Counted from the first letter of the stretch, positions 1-8,436 are shown. The stretch is 64,000 bases of DNA from JAWXBA01 sp048499805 (GCA_048499805.1 JASNZF010000002.1:310001-374000), one strand, 5' to 3'. Notes: a model not told the origin generated them from the sequence alone. Program-made: numbers and translations.

Positions 1-444
1 CTCCTGCCGGCGGCGCTGGCCGAGGAAGTGGTGTTCCGCGGGGTGCCGCTGGTCCTGCTCGCAGCCCTGATTGGGCGGTGGACCGCTGCCGCCGCCCTTT
101 CGGTCCTCTTTGCGCTGGCGCATGCCCTCAATCCCAGCGTGACGGCGCTTGCCCTGGCGAACATCGCGCTCGCGGGGGTGTTCCTCAGCGCATGCTTCTA
201 TCTTCCGGGTGGCTTGTGGGCGGCCACCGGCGCGCATCTGGGCTGGAACCTGGGGCTGGCCGCGCTGGCTGCCCCGGTGAGCGGGGTGCCGCTGGTCATG
301 CCGATGCTGGACTATGCGCCGGGAGGCCCGGGGTGGCTGACCGGGGCCGACTTTGGGCCGGAGGGCGGGGTATTGACCACGCTGGTCTTTGGGACCATGA
401 CCGCCCTGGTGATCCGTCACGTGCGGAAGGGAGAACGAGGATGA
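1..444 (+). CDS. CPBP intramembrane metalloprotease, 5' partial
   Basis: The gene enters from the left edge; the reading frame is open from base 1. The visible C-terminal part has the three CPBP (CAAX protease/Abi) motifs: EEVVFR near the edge (EExxxR), FALAH about 30 residues on (FxxxH) and HLGWN later (HxxxN). Hydrophobic stretches separate them, as expected for a multi-pass membrane protease. The family cleaves prenylated proteins in eukaryotes; bacterial members have varied and often unknown roles. Its TGA overlaps the ATG of the next gene (ATGA), so the two are probably co-transcribed. The substrate cannot be inferred. Confidence 0.85.
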   Translation, partial: LLPAALAEEVVFRGVPLVLLAALIGRWTAAAALSVLFALAHALNPSVTALALANIALAGVFLSACFYLPGGLWAATGAHLGWNLGLAALAAPVSGVPLVMPMLDYAPGGPGWLTGADFGPEGGVLTTLVFGTMTALVIRHVRKGERG

Positions 445-1292
445 ATCGGGTCGCAGTGATCGGGGCGGGGACGATGGGCAACGGGATCGCCCACGTCTTC
501 GCCCAGCATGGATGGGCGGTGGCGCTGGTGGACGTGGCGCCGGAGGCGCTCGAGCGCGGACTGGGGACGATCCGGTCGAACCTCGACCGGCAGGTCAAGA
601 AGGGGACCCTGGCCGACGGGGCGCCCGCCGAGATCCTCTCCCGGATCGCCCCCGCGACGGAGATGGCCGCCGTGGGCGGCGCGGAGCTGGTGGTGGAGGC
701 CGCCACCGAGAATCCCGCCCTCAAGTTCCAGATCTTCGAGACCCTCGACGGGCTCGCCGATCCGGGCGCCATCCTCGCCACCAACACGAGCTCGATCTCG
801 ATCACCGAGATCGCGGCCCGGACGCGGCGCCCCGCCCAGGTGATCGGGATGCACTTCATGAACCCGGTCCCCGTGATGCAGCTCGTCGAGGTGATCCGCG
901 GGCACGCCACCAGCGATGCCACCACGACCCGTACCCTCGAGATCGCGCAATCGCTGGGCAAGACCCCGGTCGAGGTGAACGACTATCCCGGGTTCGTCGC
1001 CAACCGGATCCTGATGCCGATGATCAACGAGGCGGTGTACACCGTGATGGAGGGAGTCGCGACTCCCGAGGCGGTCGACACCGTCATGAAGCTGGGCATG
1101 GCGCACCCCATGGGGCCGCTGGCGCTGGCGGACTTCATCGGGCTGGATGTCTGTCTCGCCATCCTCGAGGTGATGCACCGCGGACTGGGCGACCCGAAGT
1201 ACCGCCCCTGTCCGCTCCTCCGGCGGATGGTTGCCGCCGGGCACCTGGGGCGGAAGAGCGGGCGGGGATTCTACGAGTACGGCAGGAAGTGA
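441..1292 (+). CDS. hbd: 3-hydroxybutyryl-CoA / 3-hydroxyacyl-CoA dehydrogenase
   Basis: This is a soluble NAD(P)-dependent enzyme that interconverts acetoacetyl-CoA and 3-hydroxybutyryl-CoA, used in fatty-acid, butyrate or polyhydroxybutyrate metabolism. The N-terminus carries the Rossmann glycine motif GAGTMGNGIA. The middle has NTSSISITE and HFMNPVPVM, which contains the catalytic His, followed by the C-terminal helical dimerisation domain (NRILMPMINEA...). At 283 residues it matches the usual family length. The ATG overlaps the stop of the upstream protease gene. Its TGA stop is embedded in the first unit of the downstream heptamer repeat. Specificity for C4 rather than longer acyl chains is not provable here. 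Confidence 0.93.
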   Translation: MNRVAVIGAGTMGNGIAHVFAQHGWAVALVDVAPEALERGLGTIRSNLDRQVKKGTLADGAPAEILSRIAPATEMAAVGGAELVVEAATENPALKFQIFETLDGLADPGAILATNTSSISITEIAARTRRPAQVIGMHFMNPVPVMQLVEVIRGHATSDATTTRTLEIAQSLGKTPVEVNDYPGFVANRILMPMINEAVYTVMEGVATPEAVDTVMKLGMAHPMGPLALADFIGLDVCLAILEVMHRGLGDPKYRPCPLLRRMVAAGHLGRKSGRGFYEYGRK

Positions 1293-1422
1293 GAGGTAGG
1301 AGGTAAGAGGTAAGAGGTAAGAGGTAAGAGGTAAGAAGCGAGATGGGTGAAGGCGGCAAGAGGTTAGAGGGGCCAAGTCCCTTTTTCCTCTCACCTCTCA
1401 CTTTCTACCTCTTACCTCTCAC
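1289..1422 (+). repeat. Heptamer inverted-repeat element A
   Basis: The left arm has eight consecutive 7-base units (GTGAGAG, GTAGGAG, four GTAAGAG, GTAAGAA, GCGAGAT) at 1289-1344. A core of about 43 bases follows. The right arm (1388-1422) has five inverted units, which on the other strand read GTGAGAG, GTAAGAG, GTAGAAA, GTGAGAG, GTGAGAG. The arms can pair into a long hairpin in RNA. The element lies between two same-strand genes and contains the stop codon of the upstream one. Related elements lie at 8201-8411 and 20473-20566. Confidence 0.85.
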
Positions 1423-1464
1423 TGATAGGCGATCCGTTTCTTCAACTTGACTCTGGGACATTCC

Positions 1465-2523
1465 ATGGACCTCCAGCAGGCAATGACCAAGTATCACCAC
1501 GAGCAGCTGGTGATCTCCTCGGACCCCTCGTCGGGCTACTTTGGCATCATCGCCATCCACGACACCACCCTCGGCCCCGCCCTCGGCGGTACCCGCTTCT
1601 GGCAGTACGCCACCACCGAGGCGGCGATCATCGATGCCCTGCGCCTGGCCCGCGGGATGACCTACAAGGCCGCCGTCGCGGGGGTCAACCTTGGCGGCGG
1701 CAAGGCGGTGATCGTGGGCGACAACAAGCGGGCGGACCGCGAGGCGCTCTTCCGGGCGCACGGTCGCTTCGTCGAGTCGCTCAATGGACGGTACGTCACC
1801 GCCGAGGACGTCGGCACCAGCCCCGCCGACATGGAGCACATCCATTCGGAGACCGAGCACGTGGCGGGACTGCACGGCCGGTCGGGAGACCCCTCCCCGG
1901 TCACGGCCTTCGGGGTCTACATGGGCATGAAGGCGGCGGCCAAGGTCCGGTGGGGCAGCGACAGCCTGACCGGCCGCACGGTGGCGGTGCAGGGGTGCGG
2001 CAACGTCGCCTCGCATCTCTGCGGCCTGCTGCACGCCGAGGGGGCCCGCTTGATCGTGACCGACATCGACGCGACCAAGGTGGCGCGGGTGGTGGACGAG
2101 ACCGGCGCGGTAGCGGTGGCGCCGGAGGCGATCTACGACCAGCAGGCGGAGATCTACTCCCCCAACGCCCTCGGCGCGACCCTCAATGACGACACCCTCA
2201 AGCGGCTCAAGGTGGAGATCGTGGCGGGCGGCGCCAACAACCAGCTCGCGGAGGAGCGGCACGGCCAGGTGCTCGAGGACCGCGGGGTCACCTACGCGCC
2301 GGACTACGTCGTCAACGGCGGCGGCCTCATCAACGTGTACGGGGAGCTGCAGGGCTGGAGCGCCGAGCGGTCCCGGCGCAAGGCCGGCGACATCTACGAC
2401 ACGACCCTCCGGGTCTTCGCCATCGCCGCGGAACAGGGGATCCCGACCTACCTGGCCGCCGACCGGCTCGCGGAGGAGCGGATCGCCTCGATCGCCCCGC
2501 TCCGGAAACTCTGGATCGGATAG
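1465..2523 (+). CDS. ldh: Leucine dehydrogenase (Glu/Leu/Phe/Val dehydrogenase family)
   Basis: The enzyme is an NAD-dependent oxidative deaminase of branched-chain amino acids, giving the 2-oxo acid and ammonia. Lys68 and Lys80 (the latter in LGGGKAVI) fall at the substrate and catalytic lysines of the family; GCGNVASH around residue 180 is the NAD-binding turn. Length (352 aa) and the short N-terminus fit leucine/valine dehydrogenases rather than the longer glutamate dehydrogenases. ATG at 1465 is preferred over the TTG at 1447, because the protein then begins just before the conserved MDLQQAM-type helix. It is separated from hbd by heptamer element A. Valine dehydrogenase activity is an alternative. 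Confidence 0.88.
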   Translation: MDLQQAMTKYHHEQLVISSDPSSGYFGIIAIHDTTLGPALGGTRFWQYATTEAAIIDALRLARGMTYKAAVAGVNLGGGKAVIVGDNKRADREALFRAHGRFVESLNGRYVTAEDVGTSPADMEHIHSETEHVAGLHGRSGDPSPVTAFGVYMGMKAAAKVRWGSDSLTGRTVAVQGCGNVASHLCGLLHAEGARLIVTDIDATKVARVVDETGAVAVAPEAIYDQQAEIYSPNALGATLNDDTLKRLKVEIVAGGANNQLAEERHGQVLEDRGVTYAPDYVVNGGGLINVYGELQGWSAERSRRKAGDIYDTTLRVFAIAAEQGIPTYLAADRLAEERIASIAPLRKLWIG

Positions 2524-2556
2524 ACGCCGGGCCGCAACGCCCGTAGATTGGAAGCC

Positions 2557-3000
2557 ATGGCGGAAACCATACCGATCGGCAGCGATCACGCCGGCCTCGA
2601 GCTGAAGAACCGGCTGGTCGAGACGCTGCGCACGCTGGGGTACGCGCCGCAGGACGTCGGCACCTTCACCTCGGAGTCGACCGACTACCCGGACTATGCC
2701 CACCCGGTGGCCGACCAGGTCTCCCGGGGGGCCGCGGCCCGCGGCGTGCTGCTCTGCGGCACCGGCCTCGGCATGTCCTACGCCGCCAACCGGCACCACG
2801 GGGTGCGGGCGGCGGTGGCGTGGACGCCGGAGGTGGCCCGCCTGGCGCGCGAGCACAACGACGCCAACGTCCTGGTCCTCCCGGCACGGTTCCTGGGTGC
2901 CGACGAGGGGATCGCCATCCTGAAGGCCTGGCTCGACACCCCCTACGCCGGTGGTCGCCACGATCGCCGGATCGCCAAGATCGAAACGGAGGACGCGTGA
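2557..3000 (+). CDS. rpiB: Ribose-5-phosphate isomerase B
   Basis: This cytosolic enzyme interconverts ribose 5-phosphate and ribulose 5-phosphate (pentose phosphate pathway). It is a RpiB/LacA-type protein of 147 aa with the family signatures SDHAG near the start and CGTGLGMSYAANR around residues 67-79; Cys67 is at the active-site position. The ATG at 2557 is used; a TTG lies nine bases upstream. Its stop overlaps the GTG start of glyA (GTGA). The rpiB-glyA adjacency is common in bacteria and suggests one transcript linking pentose and one-carbon metabolism. RpiB homologues acting on allose phosphate exist, so sugar specificity is inferred. Confidence 0.9.
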   Translation: MAETIPIGSDHAGLELKNRLVETLRTLGYAPQDVGTFTSESTDYPDYAHPVADQVSRGAAARGVLLCGTGLGMSYAANRHHGVRAAVAWTPEVARLAREHNDANVLVLPARFLGADEGIAILKAWLDTPYAGGRHDRRIAKIETEDA

Positions 3001-4247
3001 CGCTGCGGCACAATGCCCCCCTGCGCGATGCAGACCCGGCGATTGCCAACCTGGTGAACCGGGAGCTGCTCCGGCAGCGTCACGGCCTCGAACTGATCGC
3101 GAGCGAGAACTTCGCCTCCCGCGCGGTGATCGACGCGATCGGCACCCCCCTCACCAACAAGTACGCCGAGGGCTACCCCGGCAAGCGGTACTACGGCGGG
3201 TGCGAGGTCGTGGACGAGGTGGAGCGGCTGGCGATTGCGCGGGCGCTCCAGCTCTTCGGCGCCGACCACGCCAACGTCCAGCCCCACGCCGGCGCCCAGG
3301 CCAACTTCGCTGCGTTCATGGCGGTGCTGCCTCCGGGGGGATTGCTGCTGGGGATGTCGCTGCCGCATGGCGGCCACCTCTCCCACGGCCACAGCGTCAA
3401 CCACAGCGGCAGCATCTGGCGCGCGACCCACTATGGCGTGAACCCGGCCACCGGCCGGATCGACTACGACCAGGTGCGGGAGCAGGCGCGCGCCGAGCGT
3501 CCCGGGCTGATCGTCTGCGGTGGCAGCGCCTATGCCCGGATCATCGACTTCCCGGCCTTCCGGAGCATCGCCGATGAGGTGGGCGCCACCCTGCTGGTGG
3601 ACATGTCCCACTTCGCCGGGCTGGTGGCGGGTGGGGTCCACCCCTCGCCGGTGCCCCACGCCCAGATCGTCACCACCACCACGCACAAGACCCTGCGGGG
3701 CCCGCGCGGCGGCCTGATCCTCTGCGTCGCGGAGCTGGCCAAGGCGATCGACCGATCGGTCTTCCCCGGCACCCAGGGCGGGCCGCTCGAGCACAGCATC
3801 GCCGCCAAGGCCGTCGCCTTCGGCGAGGCGCTGACCCCCGACTTCCGCTCCTACGCCCATCGCGTCGTGGCCAACGCCAAGCGGCTGGCGCAGGGGTTGA
3901 CCGATCGCGGGTTCGCAATCGTCTCGGGGGGCACCGACACCCACCTGATGCTGGTGGACCTGCGGCCCAAGAAGCTCACTGGCAAGGCGGCCGAGGCGCT
4001 GCTCGGCGAGGTGGACATCACCGTCAACAAGAACACCATTCCCGACGATCCCGAGTCGCCGTTCGTGACCAGCGGGATCCGCCTTGGCACCCCGGCGCTC
4101 ACCACCCGGGGCATGGGGCTGGCCGAGATGGACCGGATCGCCGACCTGGTGGACCGCGCCCTCACCGCCACCGGGGACGGGGACCGCCAGCGCGTCAAGG
4201 CCGAGGTCCGGGCCCTGGCCGACGCGTTTCCGCTCTACGGCGCATGA
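2997..4247 (+). CDS. glyA: Serine hydroxymethyltransferase
   Basis: GlyA is a PLP enzyme converting serine and tetrahydrofolate to glycine and 5,10-methylene-THF, the main source of one-carbon units. The PLP lysine is Lys231 in TTTTHKTLRGPRGG. Other conserved blocks are ELIASENF, NKYAEGYPGKRYYGG, and the substrate/cofactor segment PHAGAQAN. Length is 416 aa, normal for the family. The GTG start at 2997 overlaps the rpiB stop; starting here gives the canonical N-terminal helix (DPAIANLVNRE). The stop overlaps the ATG of the next gene. Confidence 0.96.
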   Translation: MTLRHNAPLRDADPAIANLVNRELLRQRHGLELIASENFASRAVIDAIGTPLTNKYAEGYPGKRYYGGCEVVDEVERLAIARALQLFGADHANVQPHAGAQANFAAFMAVLPPGGLLLGMSLPHGGHLSHGHSVNHSGSIWRATHYGVNPATGRIDYDQVREQARAERPGLIVCGGSAYARIIDFPAFRSIADEVGATLLVDMSHFAGLVAGGVHPSPVPHAQIVTTTTHKTLRGPRGGLILCVAELAKAIDRSVFPGTQGGPLEHSIAAKAVAFGEALTPDFRSYAHRVVANAKRLAQGLTDRGFAIVSGGTDTHLMLVDLRPKKLTGKAAEALLGEVDITVNKNTIPDDPESPFVTSGIRLGTPALTTRGMGLAEMDRIADLVDRALTATGDGDRQRVKAEVRALADAFPLYGA

Positions 4248-4633
4248 TCGAGCTGCAGTTCTCCCCGGAAGTCCTCGACCGGATCCGGGCGCGTGGCGAT
4301 GCCTATCACGAACGGGCCTACCTGTTCGTCCTCGCCAGCATCGAGTTCCTGCAGTCGCGGCTGGCCCAGCGCCGCCATGTCAGCGGCGAGGAACTGGCCT
4401 GGTGCTGCCGGGATTTCGCCATCCGGCAGTTCGGCCCGATGTCGCGCACCGTGCTGGAGCACTGGGGGGTGCGGCGCAGCGATGATTTTGGCCGGATCGT
4501 GTTCACGCTGGTGGAGGTGGGACTCCTCGTGACCCAGCCCGGGGATCGCGAGGAGGATTTCGCCGGACGCTACGACTTTGCCGAGGCCTTTGCCGAGGCA
4601 CATGTCTGGTCCGGACAGCCCGGGCAATGTTGA
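4244..4633 (+). CDS. Minf_1886-family conserved hypothetical protein
   Basis: This 129-residue soluble protein has the look of the Minf_1886 family, a small conserved bacterial family of unknown function. It has an N-terminal AYLFVLASIEFLQ helix, a HVSGEEL...CRDFAI...FG segment and an acidic DREEDFAGRYDF tail. It starts with an ATG overlapping the glyA stop, so it is translationally coupled to it. No catalytic motif is visible. The tight coupling with glyA and the zinc-ribbon gene next door suggests a housekeeping role, but none can be named. Confidence 0.75.
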   Translation: MIELQFSPEVLDRIRARGDAYHERAYLFVLASIEFLQSRLAQRRHVSGEELAWCCRDFAIRQFGPMSRTVLEHWGVRRSDDFGRIVFTLVEVGLLVTQPGDREEDFAGRYDFAEAFAEAHVWSGQPGQC

Positions 4634-4667
4634 CGCGGCGGCGGACGCCGGGAAGGAGCGGTTGCGG

Positions 4668-4865
4668 ATGACGGAACGCATCGATTGGCCCCACTGCCAG
4701 AAGTGCGATGGCGGCACCCTGATCCCCCTGTCCGACTACGGACGCGACGGGGCACCCATCACCTACAAGGCCTGGGTCTGTACCAACCCCGACTGCGGGT
4801 TCAACCTCCGGATCGACAATGGAGAGATCAGCTTCGGGCGGACGATCGGGCAGTCCACGAAATGA
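4668..4865 (+). CDS. Small zinc-ribbon-like protein
   Basis: The predicted protein has 65 residues with a pair of metal-ligand-like cysteine knuckles, CQKC near the N-terminus and CTNPDC about 30 residues later, consistent with a zinc ribbon. The ATG at 4668 is preceded by a purine-rich GGAAGGAG. An in-frame ATG at 4602 would add 22 residues inside the previous gene and is less likely. The gene follows the Minf_1886-like gene by 34 bases on the same strand. The function is unknown; similar small ribbons bind nucleic acid or act as metal-binding accessory proteins. Confidence 0.6.
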   Translation: MTERIDWPHCQKCDGGTLIPLSDYGRDGAPITYKAWVCTNPDCGFNLRIDNGEISFGRTIGQSTK

Positions 4866-4988
4866 GCCGCGCCTGCGGGGGAGGGGGGAGGGGCGCCGCG
4901 GCATCGCGGGGGCTCCCCCTCGGCCGGGCGTGACCGGAGCCCGGCGAACACCCTCATCCGCTCGCAGCCCGCAGCTCCCTCTCCGCTG

Positions 4989-6545
4989 ATGCCCTCCATT
5001 CCCGTCCTTACCCCCGAGCAGGCCGGCCGCTGGGATGCGGCCAGCGAAGCGGCGGGCGTGCCGACCCGCGTTCTGATGGAGTCGGCGGGCCGGGCCGTGG
5101 CCACCGTGCTGGTCGACCGGCTGCCCGCCGCCTGCCGGCAAGGCGTCCTCGTGGCCGCCGGGACCGGCAACAACGGTGGAGATGGCTGGGTCCTGGCGCG
5201 TGCGCTCCACGCCCTGGGCCTCCCCTGCTGGGTGGCGCCGATGCCGGGCGCCCCCTCGCCGCTGCACGCCAGCGTCGCAGCCGTGGCGCGCGCGGACGGG
5301 GTCCGCGAGGTGGCCCCGGACGGTCCCTGGCCCGCCGCCGGCGTCGTGGTCGATGCGCTCCTCGGTACCGGCGCGCGCGGCGCACCGCGGGGGCCAGTGG
5401 CCGAGGTGATGCACCGGATCGCCGACCTGCGCCTCCCGGTCGTCGCCGTGGACGGTCCCACGGGACTCGACCTGAACGACGGGGTCTCGCACGACGCGCT
5501 TCGCGCCGTCCTCACCATCACCTTCGGGGGATACCGCCGCGGCCACCTGCTCTCCAGGGACGACTGCGGCGACCTGGTGGTGGTGGACATCGGCTTCACC
5601 GCGGCCGCGCCAGAGTGGCCCACACTGGTGGGTGTGGACACGGTCCTTTCCCTCCTCCCGCCGCTGCCGACCCACGCCCACAAGGGCACCCGCGGTCGGG
5701 TGGTGATCCTCGGTGGCGATGTCGGCATGTCCGGTGCCGCGCGGCTGGCCGGTCGCGCCGCCTTCAGTGCTGGTGCGGGCCTGGTGCATGTCGTGGCGCC
5801 GGCCGGGAGCGTCGCGATCCTCGCCGCGGCGGAGCCCGACCTCCAGACCCTGGTCCAGGATCTGGACGCACCCCTGGGCACCCCTGCGGCGGCGCTCCTC
5901 GCCAAGGCCGATGCGGTCGTGATCGGGCCCGGACTCGGGCGCAGCCCGGCCCGCGGCGACCTGGTCCTCGAGGCGCTGCGGGTGGCGCGCCAGGTGGTGC
6001 TCGACGCCGATGGACTCACCCTCCTGCAGGGACGCCTCCCGGCCGTTGCCGAGGCCTGCGCCGGCAAGCGGGTCCTGATGACCCCGCACCTTGGCGAGTT
6101 CCGGGCCCTCTTTCCCGCCGACTCCGCCATGGCGGCGGTGGACCCGTGGGGCTCGGCAGGGCGCGCCGCCGACGCGTCGGGCGCCACCATCCTCCTCAAG
6201 GGGGTGCCCACCGTGGTCGCCGCAGGTGGCGCGACCCCGGTGCTGACGATCGCCGCCGGCAATCCGGGCCTCGCGACCGGCGGGAGCGGGGATTGCCTGA
6301 GCGGGCTCGCGGCCACCTTCCTGGCGCAGGGAATGTCGAGTCGGGACGCCGGGGCCACTGCCGCGCTGGCCCTGGGGGGCACCGCGGACCTGGCCGCGCG
6401 CCGGACCGGGGCGCGGGCGCTGCGGCCGATGGACCTCCTGGCCAGCCTGCCCGATCTCTGGCGGGAATGGGAGCGTCGGCGCGAGCAGCGCCCGATGCCG
6501 CGGCCGCCGATCCTGCACGAACTGCCCCTGCCGAGGCGCACCTGA
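4989..6545 (+). CDS. nnrDE: Bifunctional NAD(P)H-hydrate epimerase / ADP-dependent NAD(P)H-hydrate dehydratase
   Basis: This is a metabolite-repair enzyme: the N-terminal domain epimerises damaged NAD(P)HX and the C-terminal kinase-like domain dehydrates it back to NAD(P)H. Residues 1-210 form the YjeF_N epimerase domain (GTGNNGGDGWVLAR, then VDALLGTG). Residues 220-490 form the dehydratase domain, with HKGTRGRVVILGG, GPGLGRS and the nucleotide-binding GNPGLATGGSGDCLSG. At 518 aa it is the normal fused form. A 123-base GC-rich spacer without obvious signals precedes it. Its TGA overlaps the CTG start proposed for thiL. Confidence 0.93.
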   Translation: MPSIPVLTPEQAGRWDAASEAAGVPTRVLMESAGRAVATVLVDRLPAACRQGVLVAAGTGNNGGDGWVLARALHALGLPCWVAPMPGAPSPLHASVAAVARADGVREVAPDGPWPAAGVVVDALLGTGARGAPRGPVAEVMHRIADLRLPVVAVDGPTGLDLNDGVSHDALRAVLTITFGGYRRGHLLSRDDCGDLVVVDIGFTAAAPEWPTLVGVDTVLSLLPPLPTHAHKGTRGRVVILGGDVGMSGAARLAGRAAFSAGAGLVHVVAPAGSVAILAAAEPDLQTLVQDLDAPLGTPAAALLAKADAVVIGPGLGRSPARGDLVLEALRVARQVVLDADGLTLLQGRLPAVAEACAGKRVLMTPHLGEFRALFPADSAMAAVDPWGSAGRAADASGATILLKGVPTVVAAGGATPVLTIAAGNPGLATGGSGDCLSGLAATFLAQGMSSRDAGATAALALGGTADLAARRTGARALRPMDLLASLPDLWREWERRREQRPMPRPPILHELPLPRRT

Positions 6546-7492
6546 GCACGCTGGGTCCCGGTGCCGAGTTCGACCGGATCCGGGCGATCGCCCGGGTGCT
6601 CGGTCCGCGCGCCGCCGAGCTGGGCGACGACTGCGCCCTGGTGCCGCTGGGTGGGGGATTCCTCGCGATCAGCACCGATGTCAGCGTGGATGCGGTGCAC
6701 TTCCAGCGGGAGTGGCTCTCGCTCCCCGAGATCGGCTGGCGCGCCTCGGCGGCGGCGCTCTCCGACCTGGCAGCGGTGGGGGCGAGTCCCGCCGGGATTC
6801 TCGTCGCCCTCACGGCGCCCCCGTCGCTGACGACCGATGATGTCGTGGCGCTCATGGACGGCGCGGGAGCCGCCGCGTCCGCGGTGGGAGCACCGGTGCT
6901 GGGGGGCGACCTCTCCGCCGGGGCGACCCTGCAGCTGGCCGTGACGGTGGTGGGTTCGACCGCGCGCTGGCTGGGGCGGGGTGGTGCGCGGGTGGGGGAC
7001 GGCCTCTGGGTGACGGGCGCCCTGGGTGGGGCCCGGACGGCGCTCCTGGCATGGCAGGCCGGCGTGGATCCGGACCCCGAGGCGCGGCGGGCGTTTGCGC
7101 AGCCGACACCGCAGCTCCGGGCCGGGCAGTGGCTGGCCCAGGCCGGGGCCCGCGCGATGATCGACCTCAGCGATGGCCTGGCCGGCGACGCCGCGCACCT
7201 CGCGGCCTCCTCCTCCTGCCGCGCCCGGATCGATCTTGGGCGCCTGCCGCTGCACTCGTCACTGGCGGGAGGGAACCGGCACGAAGCGCTCCTGACGGCG
7301 GCTCGCGGCGGCGAGGACTATGAGTTGCTCGTCGCCCTGCCCCCCGCCTTCACCGAGCGCGAGGCCGCCGGGATGACGGCGCAGACCGGCGTGCCGTTGG
7401 CCCAGGTGGGACGGCTCGAGGAGGGTGCGGGGGTGGGGCTCTTCCTCGAGGACGCCCCAGTGTCCCTGGAAGGGTTCAGCCACTTCACATGA
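6542..7492 (+). CDS. thiL: Thiamine-monophosphate kinase (CTG start proposed)
   Basis: ThiL phosphorylates thiamine monophosphate to thiamine pyrophosphate, the last step of cofactor synthesis. The AIRS/PurM-type fold is recognised by GDDCALVPLGGG, STDVSVDAVHF, ALSDLAAVGASPAG, GGDLSAG and MIDLSDGLAGD. The homologous N-terminus (STLGPGAEFDRI) begins right after a CTG at 6542, which overlaps the nnr stop as CTGA. It has a GAGG purine run about seven bases upstream. No ATG, GTG or TTG lies in frame between this point and residue 19 (GTG at about 6596), which would cut into the conserved domain. CTG initiation is therefore inferred. The stop overlaps plsC. Confidence 0.88.
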   Translation: MSTLGPGAEFDRIRAIARVLGPRAAELGDDCALVPLGGGFLAISTDVSVDAVHFQREWLSLPEIGWRASAAALSDLAAVGASPAGILVALTAPPSLTTDDVVALMDGAGAAASAVGAPVLGGDLSAGATLQLAVTVVGSTARWLGRGGARVGDGLWVTGALGGARTALLAWQAGVDPDPEARRAFAQPTPQLRAGQWLAQAGARAMIDLSDGLAGDAAHLAASSSCRARIDLGRLPLHSSLAGGNRHEALLTAARGGEDYELLVALPPAFTEREAAGMTAQTGVPLAQVGRLEEGAGVGLFLEDAPVSLEGFSHFT

Positions 7493-8202
7493 TCCGTGCC
7501 ATTCGGTTCATCCTCTCGGTGAGCATCCTGACGGTGGTGGTCGGTTCCCGGTTGGTGGTCCTGGCACTGCGGCGGGTCCGGCACCGGCCGGGTGACGCCT
7601 ACGATCGCGTCAATCGGCAGTGGGCGGAGGGGATGCTGCGCTGGAACCGGGTGCGCGCGACGCTGGAGGGGGTCGAGCGCCTCACGCCGGGGCAGCCGTA
7701 CGTCTTTGTCGCGAACCACGTGTCGCACATCGAAATCTGGGTGCTCCTGGCCCGGCTCCCGGGCAGCGTGCGGTTCATCTACAAGCGCGAACTGGAACGG
7801 GTGCCGGTCTTCGGCCAGGCGATCGTGGCGTCGGGCCACATCCCGATCGACCGCCAGAAGCCCAACGCCGCCTTCGCCGCCTACAACGCCGCGGCCCGCC
7901 GGATCCAGGGGGGCACCTCGGCGATCGTCTTTGCCGAGGGGACGCGGAGCAGCGATGGCAAGCTGATGCCGCTCAAGAAGGGCCCCTTCGTGTTGGCGGT
8001 GGCGGCGCAGGTGCCGGTGGTTCCGGTGGCGGTCCTGGGCGCCTTCGAGAGCATGCCCAAGGGAAGCATATCCCCCAAGCCGGTGCCGATCACGATCCGG
8101 ATTGGGGAGCCAATCCCCACCACGGGGCTCGGCTATGAGGATCGCGACCAGCTGAGCCGGCAGTGCCGGGCAGCCCTGCTGGCGATGGGGGTGCCCGAGT
8201 AG
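7489..8202 (+). CDS. plsC: 1-acyl-sn-glycerol-3-phosphate acyltransferase
   Basis: This is a membrane-associated acyltransferase that makes phosphatidic acid from lysophosphatidic acid. A hydrophobic N-terminal anchor (residues 7-27) is followed by the acyltransferase motifs: NHVSHIE at 76-82, FIYKREL, and FAEGTRS at 148-154. The usual HX4D catalytic pair appears as His77...Glu82 (HX4E), an unusual substitution read directly from CAC...GAA. Otherwise length (237 aa) and motif spacing are normal. The ATG overlaps the thiL stop. The gene ends inside the first units of heptamer element B. Confidence 0.87.
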   Translation: MIRAIRFILSVSILTVVVGSRLVVLALRRVRHRPGDAYDRVNRQWAEGMLRWNRVRATLEGVERLTPGQPYVFVANHVSHIEIWVLLARLPGSVRFIYKRELERVPVFGQAIVASGHIPIDRQKPNAAFAAYNAAARRIQGGTSAIVFAEGTRSSDGKLMPLKKGPFVLAVAAQVPVVPVAVLGAFESMPKGSISPKPVPITIRIGEPIPTTGLGYEDRDQLSRQCRAALLAMGVPE

Positions 8203-8411
8203 TGGGGACTCGGGGCTAGCGACTAGGGGCCAGGGGCGCGGGGGAGGGCAAGTGGGTGATGTGGCTCGGTCCCAGTTGGAGCAGCTTCCGGGCGTAAACC
8301 GGAATAGGGGTTCCGTCCCACCTCGGCCCTCAATACTTTCGGCTAGCATCTTACGACCCAGTTCCCATTTTCAGGTCCCTAGTCCCTAGCCCCTAGCCCC
8401 CAGTCCCCAGT
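8201..8411 (+). repeat. Heptamer inverted-repeat element B
   Basis: The left arm (8208-8235, with degenerate units outside it) reads ACTCGGG, GCTAGCG, ACTAGGG, GCCAGGG. A core of about 130 bases (8243-8376) follows. The right arm (8377-8411) is CCCTAGT, two CCCTAGC and two CCCCAGT, which inverted give ACTGGGG, GCTAGGG and ACTAGGG. The core holds its own small hairpin (TTCCGG, seven-base loop, CCGGAA at about 8286-8304). The element fills the spacer between plsC and eno, so the eno promoter or leader must lie within or just after it. Confidence 0.85.
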
Positions 8412-8436
8412 CTCTCTCCCCCATTCCCCGGCCCCC

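Noticed and set aside
1289..1422. CRISPR array
   Set aside because: Units are 7 bases with no spacers and the second half is inverted; no cas genes are nearby.
4503..7255. Long overlapping minus-strand frames
   Set aside because: They are antisense to nnr and thiL, which have full motif sets; no domain in the shadow proteins.
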